Shown here piece by piece: positions 7,785 to 16,464 of a stretch of 62,053 bases of DNA. The position numbers and the translations under genes are program-made. The stretch is from an uncultured Ignatzschineria sp. (lineage in GTDB: Bacteria > Pseudomonadota > Gammaproteobacteria > Cardiobacteriales > Wohlfahrtiimonadaceae). The notes beneath the pieces were generated by a model. That model saw only the letters and a list, made by a program, of their open reading frames with translations, was not told where the DNA came from and ran no database searches. Each line of letters begins with the position of its first letter. Position 1 is the first letter of the stretch. The DNA is taken from assembly GCA_945639195.1 (NCBI GenBank), contig CALZEE010000011.1, forward strand, positions 1-62,053. The letters run 5' to 3'.

Positions 7785-8719
7785 ATGCAGTCATTATTAA
7801 TCTTTTTTATATTATTGTTAAATATATCAATAGCGTACTCTTCAGAATGCTTAAACAGGGGGGACTCTGTCCGCAAACTATTGCGATAATGACTATGATT
7901 TTCTTGCTGATCCTCCAGTAAATGCCAAAGAATGGATAAATCCAGAAATATTGATTTTTTTCTTATATTGACCCTGAAAGTAAGGATAACTTTAGTTATA
8001 ATTTCACCACTTTTATAGCATATCTAGAAAGTTGCTTACAACGAGAAGTAGGATTTTATCAAATGAAATCCAATCTAGCGGGTATTTATGCAATGCAGAA
8101 TGGGAGAGCTCATATTGCGGGTTTTTCAACTGGAAGCACTGTGTTTGCGGTCAATCAGGCCGGCTCAATTCCTTTTGCAACAAGGAGCTATGTAGACCTA
8201 TCATATAACAATAGGCTGCTCGTAATTACCCATAAAGATTCCCCTTATCAAAAGATATCAGATCTTAAAAACAAAGATATTGCTCACTCTAATGAATACT
8301 CTTTTACTGGACACTTAGCTACATTCTCGCTATTTCCTCCTGAAGAATTAATTCCAAATATAGATTATGAAATTTTATTCTCAGGAACCCATGAACGATC
8401 TATAGCCGGAGTAAAATATGGGACGTATGATGCCGCCGTAATATCTTCAGAAGCCCTCAGCAGAATGATATCTAGTAATGAGGTCCAAGAAATTGATTTC
8501 AAAATAATATATCAAAGCCGATCTTTTAATTCAGACTCTTTTTCATATGCACACAATCTAACCCCTATCCTGAAAAATGAAATTAAACAGTGTTTCTATA
8601 ACTATAATTTCCCTGAGGAGATGCAAAAAAGACTTCTGGGAAGTCAATACTTTATACCTGTTGATTATCAAAAAGATTGGGCAGAAATAATTAAAATGAT
8701 CCCCTTCCCAGATGAATGA
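7785..8719 (+). pseudogene. phosphonate/phosphate ABC transporter substrate-binding protein (PhnD-like), twice frameshifted
   Basis: PhnD-type proteins are periplasmic binding proteins for phosphonate or phosphite uptake. The ATG at 7785 gives a signal peptide (MQSLLIFFILLLNISIAYSS), then CLNRG. A frameshift in the G6 run near 7858-7863 is needed to continue into GTLSANYCDNDYDFLADPPV, a hallmark of the family. A second shift in the T7 run near 7963-7970 is needed to reach YIDPES and the long 3' frame (GRAHIAGFSTGSTVFAVNQA). Both lesions are in homopolymers, so sequencing error is possible. No permease or ATPase gene follows, consistent with a stranded remnant. Confidence 0.8.
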
Positions 8720-8728
8720 TCTTAAATG

Positions 8729-8754
8729 AAAAAACCGAAATTAATCGGGGTTTT
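8729..8754. terminator. hairpin between phnD-like pseudogene and tail fibre gene
   Basis: AAAACCGA pairs imperfectly with TCGGGGTTTT, with A- and T-runs on the two sides. It may act in both directions at the convergent junction. Confidence 0.5.
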
Positions 8755-8758
8755 ATGA

Positions 8759-9856
8759 CTACTCATCTACTTCCACTTCTTGATGCTCTTCCGGCTCTTC
8801 ATGAAATCTCAAGTCAATCCAGCGCTGATCTTGTCCGATGTCTACTGGATCTCCATTTACGAAATCGAGTGTCTCAAGATCAAGCTTCTTCTTAAATACT
8901 CGAATGATGACATCCTGTGATTCTTCGTCTTGCTCCCAATCGACCATGAAGTACGGTAAGCCGTTCTTATCTTTTGGGGTTTCGATATACCAGCCTTCTT
9001 TTGCAAGTCCTAACGTATTACTGATCTTATAAACGCCTGTGCTTAGCTTTTCAAGGCTAGGCTTCTCTTTGAATGAATCGTTTGACTCGATATGATCGTT
9101 GAAGAGCTTGATGATCGGGCTTGCTGCTTTGATGTTGCCATTGCTGTCCACTGTTGTGTTGTAAGCTGAATACAACCTATAACCGACTCCCGCGTTTAAA
9201 GACAGATATGCCTCACTATTATAGACCGGCAATATAATAGATCGTCTTCGATTATTTGCATAGCCAGTTTCAATTTCGACCGCCGCCCCCAGTTTTGTGC
9301 CGGTACTAGTTTCGATTCCATCTGCAATTCTAAATTTTGAACCCGTCCAGTTTCTATCTTTATCAGTCAATGCATTACCACCAAAACCGAAATCCCCAAC
9401 ATTCATCATATTAGCGATTAAACTTTCTTTAACCCACTTACCTGTTCCTGAGCTTCCATTGCTCATAGCGTCTTGAATTGCTTTCGCTTCTGTTGCCGCA
9501 TCTGTTGCAATCTTTGCAAGTTCAGCAAGTCGAATCACGAGCGGATTCTCTTCGGGCTTTAAGTAGACTGGCGTCATAGCCCATTTTTCAAACTCATTTA
9601 ACGTACTGCCGGCTGTTAATGAGAATATAGATCCTCCGGCTAGATTGTATACGTTATGACTCGCTCCTTGTGAGTATGTGACATTGTAATCACCGAGTGG
9701 TAAATCAAAATCAAACTTCCCCGCTTTACTCGTTTGAGTCGTGAGCTTTCTTACCCCATTTTGTGAAAAGTAGATGTAGATATTTGGAAGTGGGCTTTTT
9801 GTCTCTGTGCCATTCGCATTGTTTGTTAACGTGTAAAATGTGCCTGTTTGTTTCAT
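8759..9856 (-). CDS. phage tail fibre / side fibre-like protein
   Basis: The 365-residue protein begins with a prealbumin-like tail-fibre N-domain as in lambda Stf (KAGKFDFDLPLGDYNVTYSQ, residues ~44-63), which attaches fibres to the tail tip. An Ala-rich helical linker (~112-135) and a beta-rich shaft follow. The C-terminal segment with RWIDLRF near residue 350 is a recurrent lambdoid fibre tip motif. The last ten residues are strongly acidic. As the last gene of the late operon, downstream of J, it probably contributes to host recognition. Confidence 0.75.
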   Translation of the reverse strand: MKQTGTFYTLTNNANGTETKSPLPNIYIYFSQNGVRKLTTQTSKAGKFDFDLPLGDYNVTYSQGASHNVYNLAGGSIFSLTAGSTLNEFEKWAMTPVYLKPEENPLVIRLAELAKIATDAATEAKAIQDAMSNGSSGTGKWVKESLIANMMNVGDFGFGGNALTDKDRNWTGSKFRIADGIETSTGTKLGAAVEIETGYANNRRRSIILPVYNSEAYLSLNAGVGYRLYSAYNTTVDSNGNIKAASPIIKLFNDHIESNDSFKEKPSLEKLSTGVYKISNTLGLAKEGWYIETPKDKNGLPYFMVDWEQDEESQDVIIRVFKKKLDLETLDFVNGDPVDIGQDQRWIDLRFHEEPEEHQEVEVDE

Positions 9857-9879
9857 GTTTTTGCCTTTATTTGAGCGTT

Positions 9880-9902
9880 AAAAAAGCCCGCAATTGCGAG
9901 CT
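9880..9902 (-). terminator. intrinsic terminator-like hairpin upstream of fibre gene
   Basis: On the - strand AGCTCGC and GCGGGCT flank an AATT-type loop, followed by a T6 run. It lies between the duplicated MKQTGT leader and the fibre start. It belongs to a family of similar hairpins throughout the late operon. Confidence 0.75.
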
Positions 9903-9910
9903 GTTTGCTG

Positions 9911-9949
9911 TTATTTTTTTGGTAGGAGATATGTGCCTGTTTGTTTCAT
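9911..9949 (-). CDS. 12-codon ORF duplicating the fibre gene start
   Basis: ATG at 9949 encodes MKQTGTYLLPKK and a stop, preceded by AAGGAAAT. Its first 19 bases (complement of 9931-9949) repeat exactly the first 19 bases of the fibre gene (complement of 9838-9856). It is probably a relic of fibre-gene exchange at a short homology, not a functional gene. Confidence 0.4.
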   Translation of the reverse strand: MKQTGTYLLPKK

Positions 9950-9979
9950 TTTATTTCCTTATATTGGGGTATTTTCATG

Positions 9980-12900
9980 TTACGACTCGCCGATAGTGAT
10001 GCTAGTGTTGTTGTTAGTGTCTGATCTGCCGTAATATCTTGAGCCGTCAGTAACTCTTATTGTTTCCATTGAATCTACTTTTGAGTAACTTAGTGATAGA
10101 TTTGAAATTCTAAGTGAGGGGGCGCTACCTTGATAGTTAGTTGAGTACACGAAACTCATTATCGCCACCACTCCTTTTTTAACTATAAATCCCGTGCCGG
10201 GAGTCAGTACCTCAAAAGGGCTGAACGCGTTACGCTTATTCAAATAGAGAGGGCTGTCATCAATAGTAATTTGCCACATCCCAACTGCCCGAGGATCACC
10301 GCCGCCACTAACTCTCAAGGAATCTATAGTAAAGTATCTATCGAAATTTGCGGGGGGAATTATAATCTCCTTGCAATTTAAAGTCAGCCCGTTAATATGC
10401 GTCTCTCTATTTGCTATCACATTGAAGTTTGGTACTGTCACCCTCTTGATAACATCACCCTCAATCCTGTCAGCGTAAACAGTACCCTCAAACCTTCCGC
10501 TCTTAGCAATCAAGTTACCATTACTATCTACGCTAAAATTACCGTTTCCGATATTGATAGAGCCACCCGCAATATGACCTGATTCAATTCTTCCGCCTTT
10601 AATGATGGGTGTTTGAATTGACGTATTTGCAACAAGCTTGTCACCCGAAATGGAGCCTGTAGCGATCATGTCTCCGTTAAAAAACATTTTATTGCTTGCG
10701 ATGATAAATGGCGTTTGCATCTCACCATTTCGCTTGTTCATAATCGCAAACTTATCAGCCTGGACTACGAACTCAGATGTTTTTCCGTCCTGTTTTGACG
10801 TGAATCCACTAACATACTTCTCGCCGTTAATTGTCGTTTCAGTTGTTAATGTGTATTGCGAGCTGACATAACCATCAACGTTTGCAATTGCTAGCTTATT
10901 CGTATTTACGCCTGCCGAGTTTTTACCAACATCCGACCTTAAATTACTTATCTCTTTTGATGTAGACTGCTGATTGTTTGAGACAGTCGTCTGCAGTGAA
11001 TTTATTGAAGATGTGTTATTGCCAACTTTAGAATTTAACTGTTCTAAATTCTTAGTTGTCGCTTCAAACTCTGTTGTCGTCGCAACTTTTAGCGAGTCGA
11101 TACTTGCAGTATTTAGCAAGAATGATGCTGTGAGTGATGAGATCTCTTGCACCAATGCTTTACTATCAGTTGTCTGCGCTATCTGTGAAAGCATTAACTC
11201 TGCTTTAGCTCGTTCATTTTCAACGAGCAGTGACAGATACTGGCTTGCTAATTGCTTGTCACTCGTTGCTTGAGATACTTTCTGTAGAATTATTTCAGAG
11301 TAAGCATTATCTATGCTCAATCTGTTAACCTGAGTCTCTGCAAAAATAGCGCCATCTCCCGAGCTTTTTGAGAGCTCTAATAAGCGCTGCTCAAGTTCAG
11401 CATCGCCAATTTGCTTGTTAAGCTCACTGATAACATCAGATTCTGAAATAATTTGATCAACATCGTCTTTAATGCCGTCAATTGTTTTATTTAAGATCTC
11501 GGCAATGACTTCACTGCTGAGCTCTTTTGTTGTGATCTGTCCTTCAAAATAATCTTTGATCTTGTCAATATTTTGGCTCGGCTTACCATGCATTGATCGC
11601 GTGAACTCACCTGTTGTTTCGTTCTTATCAATGATTCTTAAGAAGTAGTAATACTCTTCGCCGATACTCATCGTTTTATCGTCATACTCACTGATTGGGT
11701 ATGGGAGCGTCACGTATAATCGAGCGTCATTGATATCGTTTGTTTCTGAACGCCAGATCTCTGTTGAGACCGCAGTATTAATGATAGTCGGAAGTTTCCA
11801 TGCAACTTTTACTCCGAAAACTTCTGAATGAGTCATTAATTCAGTGATTGTGAAATTCAGATCAAAATACTGCTTAAGAATATTCGAGAGTTGACCACGA
11901 CTGTTTTTAGCCTGGATCTCGGCAACATAAGTACCGCTAGGAAGATTATCGAAACGTAATACCGGCTCTGATAAGTCTGGGTATATTTTAAAGATCTTCC
12001 CATCTTTGAACAGCTTTACGGTGTACGTGAGTGATGTTGTGTCAGCATTGATGTTATCCCAAGCGATGACGACTTCATCGCCATTATTCCCAACCGTTCC
12101 ATTCGTGATTTCAGGGTATGAAGTCCAAATACTATTTGGATTATCTTCAAACTTGATGCCGCTAGCGATTCGATCTTGCAAGCCCATCTCGTGCTCAACT
12201 GCTTTGATTGAGTATGTGCCGTCGCCATTGTCACTAATGCCCAAGGCGCGGTAATACTTCGGCTTTACGTCCGTTCTTGCGATGTTGAAAACAGTGTATT
12301 CTTTAATGTCATCTGTCACATCTTTGAGAATAAGTGTGAAGTCATCTTTTTGACTGACAACTGCTGTTTCAATACGCACAAGCTTGCCATCTTTCTCGCC
12401 AACGTAGCTAAAAACAGATCCTTTCACTTTTTCAACTTCACGATCAAGCGTGACTGCATTGCCATTTACTTCAAGAATACGCCCGCCAATATTCGCGCCT
12501 GCAGCATGAATATCTGCAATCTGAATAACATCATGCGGTCTATGCCTTAAGCCCTCTCTACCCACTGTAAAACTAACTAGTTTTTGAAGTCGTGACTTCT
12601 CAAGAATGTAGCGCCCCATTCTGTGCGCCTGACTTTTACCGGTACATCCCTCTGCCACTACCTTCTTTGTATTGCGTGGATATCTTCTTAAAAGATCAAT
12701 ATCTTCTACAACTTCAACTTTTTGACGATAAGCGTCTTTTGCATCGTTATATTGAACATGAACGTCTGTGACTATTGCGTTGTGAGAGATCCCCTCGTAG
12801 CTAAAATTACCGTCGATTACGTTCGCGTTAGTATAAACAGCAACGGGATCATCATCTCGGTCAAGCGAAAATGTAAGATGCTGGCCGTCCCAGTGAGCAA

Positions 12901-13957
12901 GACCAAAACAAGAACTTGCCATATCCTGCAAGCGCTCATCAAACTTCTTAGCACTTGTATAGAATGCATTAAATCGAACTCTCGGCTCTTTGCCGCCGTA
13001 GCCGTCATCAACAAGCTCATCACAAAATTGAGACAATCGATATAGAGCTGCTCTATTTATATATCGCGGATCTAATGCGCCGCCATATCGTTTATTGGTA
13101 GCAAAATCATAGATCACCCATGCGGGGTTATCAGTCCAGGCTTTTTTAAAGGAACCATCCCACATACCGACATATTTTCTATTGATAGGGTCGTAATTGC
13201 TTGGTACTGACACAATGAGAAGCTTCATCAATGTATTAATGCGCGGTAAACTTGAACCGAATTGCATAGCATCAAACTTATATCCGGCCATTGCCAAATA
13301 CTTATAAGATAATTTTGCATCAATTGACTCAACAAATGATGGGAAAATTGTCGCATTCTGTAGTTTGTCTGAATTACTATCAGCAGTTAAGCGAGTGACA
13401 CGAACATCAAATGGCGCCTCGGGAAGATCTTCAAATGTCACATCTTGATAAAATGACTCTGTTCCCTTCTCATTAATCGTTACAGCTCGACTTGAATGAA
13501 TATTGCCGTTTTTTAACAAGCTTGCTTGCATGCTAACGCTTGTTGCGACACGATCGCCATTGTCTTTTGATTGAACAAGGCCTTTGACGCCGACCGTCAC
13601 TCTCGTGCTTGATACGTTTGAATCAGTGATAGACCGAGTAATTGGTGTATCTCTCTTTACATCCGCATTCACTTGTCTCGTCTTTTCAACAACATCAAAA
13701 CCTGGTAAATACGTCTGGTCCTTCTCACCAGTTGTCATTACTAGATTAAAGCCAAAAAAGTTATACGACCCATCTTTTGCTTGTACCGGCGTATCGTCAA
13801 AGAAGATGCTTTTAAATGGGTGCGCATTACCGTTCGACAAGCCCTCTACAGGACCTTCACTTAATACGTCCAATACCTTTACTTGCTGTTTTGAATACAG
13901 GGTATTTGGCGCTTCATACGGCACGTGAGCCGAGCCACCACCTTTCTTACCACCCAT
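9980..13957 (-). CDS. central tail fibre / host-specificity protein (lambda gpJ-like)
   Basis: gpJ forms the tail tip and binds the receptor. The 1325 residues begin MGGKKGGG with a PNTLYSKQQVKVLDVLSEG segment typical of J. The N-terminal two-thirds are the conserved hub (WVIYDFATNKRYG at ~280). Fibronectin type III-like segments lie around 610-800 (AWDNINADTTSLTYTVKLF). A long helical stretch follows (~880-1000), then the DUF1983-like segment (SQYTLTTETTINGEKYVSGF). The C-terminal ~200 residues are the variable receptor-binding tip. It is the largest gene in the window and lies downstream of gpI, as in lambda. Confidence 0.93.
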   Translation of the reverse strand: MGGKKGGGSAHVPYEAPNTLYSKQQVKVLDVLSEGPVEGLSNGNAHPFKSIFFDDTPVQAKDGSYNFFGFNLVMTTGEKDQTYLPGFDVVEKTRQVNADVKRDTPITRSITDSNVSSTRVTVGVKGLVQSKDNGDRVATSVSMQASLLKNGNIHSSRAVTINEKGTESFYQDVTFEDLPEAPFDVRVTRLTADSNSDKLQNATIFPSFVESIDAKLSYKYLAMAGYKFDAMQFGSSLPRINTLMKLLIVSVPSNYDPINRKYVGMWDGSFKKAWTDNPAWVIYDFATNKRYGGALDPRYINRAALYRLSQFCDELVDDGYGGKEPRVRFNAFYTSAKKFDERLQDMASSCFGLAHWDGQHLTFSLDRDDDPVAVYTNANVIDGNFSYEGISHNAIVTDVHVQYNDAKDAYRQKVEVVEDIDLLRRYPRNTKKVVAEGCTGKSQAHRMGRYILEKSRLQKLVSFTVGREGLRHRPHDVIQIADIHAAGANIGGRILEVNGNAVTLDREVEKVKGSVFSYVGEKDGKLVRIETAVVSQKDDFTLILKDVTDDIKEYTVFNIARTDVKPKYYRALGISDNGDGTYSIKAVEHEMGLQDRIASGIKFEDNPNSIWTSYPEITNGTVGNNGDEVVIAWDNINADTTSLTYTVKLFKDGKIFKIYPDLSEPVLRFDNLPSGTYVAEIQAKNSRGQLSNILKQYFDLNFTITELMTHSEVFGVKVAWKLPTIINTAVSTEIWRSETNDINDARLYVTLPYPISEYDDKTMSIGEEYYYFLRIIDKNETTGEFTRSMHGKPSQNIDKIKDYFEGQITTKELSSEVIAEILNKTIDGIKDDVDQIISESDVISELNKQIGDAELEQRLLELSKSSGDGAIFAETQVNRLSIDNAYSEIILQKVSQATSDKQLASQYLSLLVENERAKAELMLSQIAQTTDSKALVQEISSLTASFLLNTASIDSLKVATTTEFEATTKNLEQLNSKVGNNTSSINSLQTTVSNNQQSTSKEISNLRSDVGKNSAGVNTNKLAIANVDGYVSSQYTLTTETTINGEKYVSGFTSKQDGKTSEFVVQADKFAIMNKRNGEMQTPFIIASNKMFFNGDMIATGSISGDKLVANTSIQTPIIKGGRIESGHIAGGSINIGNGNFSVDSNGNLIAKSGRFEGTVYADRIEGDVIKRVTVPNFNVIANRETHINGLTLNCKEIIIPPANFDRYFTIDSLRVSGGGDPRAVGMWQITIDDSPLYLNKRNAFSPFEVLTPGTGFIVKKGVVAIMSFVYSTNYQGSAPSLRISNLSLSYSKVDSMETIRVTDGSRYYGRSDTNNNTSITIGES

Positions 13958-13980
13958 TCTATCTCCTTATTTTAGGCATT

Positions 13981-14004
13981 AAAAAAGCCCGCTTGCACGG
14001 GCCT
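13981..14004 (-). terminator. intrinsic terminator-like hairpin between I and J
   Basis: On the - strand AGGCCCG and CGGGCT form a stem followed by T6. It lies between the I-like stop and the J start, about 24 bases before the J ATG. Confidence 0.75.
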
Positions 14005-14018
14005 TAACATTGTTTTAT

Positions 14019-14735
14019 TTACACTACTCTGTAGTTTTGTGCTTTCACACTATCGTCATTAAAATCTGTCGGGTACAGATTTCCATTAGGATCTCGCGCG
14101 GCAACACCTTGATAGTATTCGCGCTTTAGTTCTTCCATCTGCCCCGCAATAGGCTCTTTAGGTTTCTCCTTTGGATTGTTACGCAGTGACACAACCCCTT
14201 CGGATACTCGTGCAGATCCGCAATAGAACTCGCCATAACCAAACGGATAAATCGTATTGTTTGCAATGTTATTGCCAAGGTTACTGAAGTGTGCAGACTT
14301 CCCCTGCTCCTGGTCTTTTCCCATATCTATTGTTGGTGGTTTAAAGAAAAGACTAGATGCACCCCAAAGCGCCATCGCAATCCCTGCGCTAAACATCATT
14401 GAAGAACCAAATGTTGCCAGTGCTAGTCCTCCCGTCCAAAACGCTGCTCCAATAAGCGCAGCGCCCAAGACAACTTTACCGACACCTTTACGCCCAGCCG
14501 TTGCAGGCAAGATATGAAGAGACTCTTCTGCGCCATCTAATCGATGTAATTCAGAGTGATCAATTGTAAGCTTCCCGACTTTCACAGAAAATCTACCCGC
14601 ATTTATTTCGCTCTTAAGATCTTCTCTTTGTGTAAGCAATAATCTCAGCGCATCAGCTGTGCTATAAGCTTCAAATTTGAATGATTTACCGAAGCGCTTG
14701 AGCTTTCCGTATAAAAATATTCTTATCTTCTTCAT
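14019..14735 (-). CDS. tail assembly protein (lambda gpI-like)
   Basis: The 238-residue protein has the ubiquitin-like N-domain of gpI (KIRIFLYGKLKRFGKSFKFE, residues 3-22), a central Gly/Ala hydrophobic segment (VVLGAALIGAAFWTGGLALA, ~88-107) and the C-terminal PFGYGEFYCGSARVSEGV pattern. gpI is needed for tail-tip assembly but is not found in the mature tail. Its ATG overlaps the K stop (ATGA-type coupling), matching lambda order K-I-J. Confidence 0.85.
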   Translation of the reverse strand: MKKIRIFLYGKLKRFGKSFKFEAYSTADALRLLLTQREDLKSEINAGRFSVKVGKLTIDHSELHRLDGAEESLHILPATAGRKGVGKVVLGAALIGAAFWTGGLALATFGSSMMFSAGIAMALWGASSLFFKPPTIDMGKDQEQGKSAHFSNLGNNIANNTIYPFGYGEFYCGSARVSEGVVSLRNNPKEKPKEPIAGQMEELKREYYQGVAARDPNGNLYPTDFNDDSVKAQNYRVV

Positions 14736-15424
14736 GCCACCACCCCAAGATCATTTAAAATCCCCAATATTCTGCCGGCATTCCAATCTTTATGTCGCCA
14801 GATTGAGTTGATACGCTCGTACATGTAGCCGTCTAATTCGTCTCTACGCGATAAGCGCCCAATCTCATGATGAATGACTTGGTTATTACCAACATACACA
14901 GCAACGTGAGATGGCCCATGCCCGTAATCAAGAAGTAAAACATCGCCCTCCTCGATCTCTTTCACTTGTGAAAAACCAATCTGGCCAAGATTTTCCAAGA
15001 ACATTTTATTGTCTTTATCATCTTCAAGTGTTGTACGTGGGAAGTCAGGTAAATCAATGCCTGCAAGATGATAAGCGTCACGCATTAACGTATAACAATC
15101 GGCTTGGCCATAATTGAATTTACGACCTCTTAGTAACGGCAAACATCGATAGCGATAAGTCTTGCCATTCGCAACAACCCACCATGCCACATCGGTATCA
15201 AGCTGGCTTTCTCGGTCAGCAGTTGACAAGAATTGAGAACCATCAGGGTGACTATGAACAACTGCAGTAACATCTAACCCCATCCAATCAGATGGGCAGA
15301 TCTCAAAGCAGTTTTCAGGATCATCAGAGATGTTCTCTATTCCTACAAACTTTCCGTTACGCAATAAAAAACCGCAGGCTTCTTCAGGCTCCGCGGCTTT
15401 CATGTAATCAATTATTTCTTTCAT
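14732..15424 (-). CDS. tail tip assembly protein with JAMM and NlpC/P60 domains (lambda gpK-like)
   Basis: The N-terminal half is a JAB1/MPN metallopeptidase: Glu15 in EACGF and the JAMM set His57-Ser-His59-x7-Ser67-x2-Asp70. The C-terminal half is an NlpC/P60 cysteine peptidase with nucleophile Cys110 (YGQADCYTLMRD) and His near 177 (PSHVAVYVG). The fusion is characteristic of gpK; the peptidase is thought to aid penetration of the cell wall or tail maturation. All catalytic residues are present. The length of 230 residues is normal. Confidence 0.92.
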   Translation of the reverse strand: MKEIIDYMKAAEPEEACGFLLRNGKFVGIENISDDPENCFEICPSDWMGLDVTAVVHSHPDGSQFLSTADRESQLDTDVAWWVVANGKTYRYRCLPLLRGRKFNYGQADCYTLMRDAYHLAGIDLPDFPRTTLEDDKDNKMFLENLGQIGFSQVKEIEEGDVLLLDYGHGPSHVAVYVGNNQVIHHEIGRLSRRDELDGYMYERINSIWRHKDWNAGRILGILNDLGVVA

Positions 15425-15427
15425 GTT

Positions 15428-16123
15428 TTATCTCTGTAATTTATCAGTCCCTGGTGCAACACTAATCGGCAATACAGCTGTTAATCCGAATCTTGCTTTA
15501 CACCCCTGAATAGACTTAGAACACTCATCGCGCTTTAAATCTGTCGTAGCGATATCGTAAATATCAGCTACAGCACCGCCGGCATAGCCGCAATCCCCAT
15601 CACGATAAGCCCACTGACAAACACCGGCACGAACTTCACGACCGCTCTCTCTATTTGTTGATGTTGGTATAGCGAGCTCTAACGTAATCACTTCTCTATT
15701 TTGAGATGCGACACGATCAAGCACGAAGTACTGAAGATCCTCTTGAAACGGTGAAGCGTTCTTATTGCCGGCAATAAAATTCACTTCATCAAGATACTTC
15801 GCGCTTGTAATTCTACGCGTAATCATAGATCCACGAATATCACCAAGATCATTAAGAATTCCCATCACAAAGCCATCAAGATTCGACATTGTGAGCGTCG
15901 GCGTTGGTGCCGCGCCCTCAGCAGTAAACTCAAACCCAGACCCTTCCATCGGAAATGCTTCATACACATGACCTTTCCAGACAACGCTTTCATGCTTTTC
16001 ATTCATGCCGTTGTGAAGACGAATAATCCCACCGCCGGCAATCGTTAAATCAAAATCATAAAGCACGATCTCGGCATCTTGTTCAAGATCAGAAAGAGAT
16101 TTTAGGAGTTTAATATTAGACAT
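15428..16123 (-). CDS. minor tail protein L (iron-sulfur tail tip protein)
   Basis: The 231 residues match lambda gpL. The C-terminal domain has four cysteines, in VCQWAYRDGDCGYAGG and CSKSIQGCKARFG. In lambda gpL relatives these coordinate an iron-sulfur cluster at the tail tip. The N-terminal domain has the typical WKGHVYEAFPMEG segment. It lies between M-like and K-like genes in lambda order. Confidence 0.9.
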   Translation of the reverse strand: MSNIKLLKSLSDLEQDAEIVLYDFDLTIAGGGIIRLHNGMNEKHESVVWKGHVYEAFPMEGSGFEFTAEGAAPTPTLTMSNLDGFVMGILNDLGDIRGSMITRRITSAKYLDEVNFIAGNKNASPFQEDLQYFVLDRVASQNREVITLELAIPTSTNRESGREVRAGVCQWAYRDGDCGYAGGAVADIYDIATTDLKRDECSKSIQGCKARFGLTAVLPISVAPGTDKLQR

Positions 16124-16464
16124 TAATTCACGACCTCTTTAAATGTCGCTGAGATTTCACTGCTCAACCCATCGATATCAAATCTATTCCATTCTTGGCA
16201 AACATAAAGCCTTTTAGGACCATGCTTATGCGCATAATAAAAAGACTCAACTCCATCTCGGTCTTCGAGAAATTGCTCCAAAGCATCCATTTCATCATCT
16301 TCGCCATCAAACTTTAACGAGTGAGTCCGAGGATTGTTATTCAGCCCATCTTTTGATCTTTGCGCATACCCATCACCAAATTTAACCTCTCTCACTTTAG
16401 GTTTTCTTGGCGTATTAACTTCTGCTAATGGAACCCAAGTGAATTCTAATTTATCTTTTTGCAA
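16123..16464 (-). CDS. minor tail protein M
   Basis: The 113-residue protein has the gpM/TIGR-type pattern of a distal tail protein: RKPKVREVKFGDGYAQRS near residues 19-36, then FLEDRDGVESFYYAHK and a terminal YVCQEW. It links the tail tube to the tip. Its last codons overlap the L start, and its first overlap the tape-measure stop. Confidence 0.88.
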   Translation of the reverse strand: MQKDKLEFTWVPLAEVNTPRKPKVREVKFGDGYAQRSKDGLNNNPRTHSLKFDGEDDEMDALEQFLEDRDGVESFYYAHKHGPKRLYVCQEWNRFDIDGLSSEISATFKEVVN

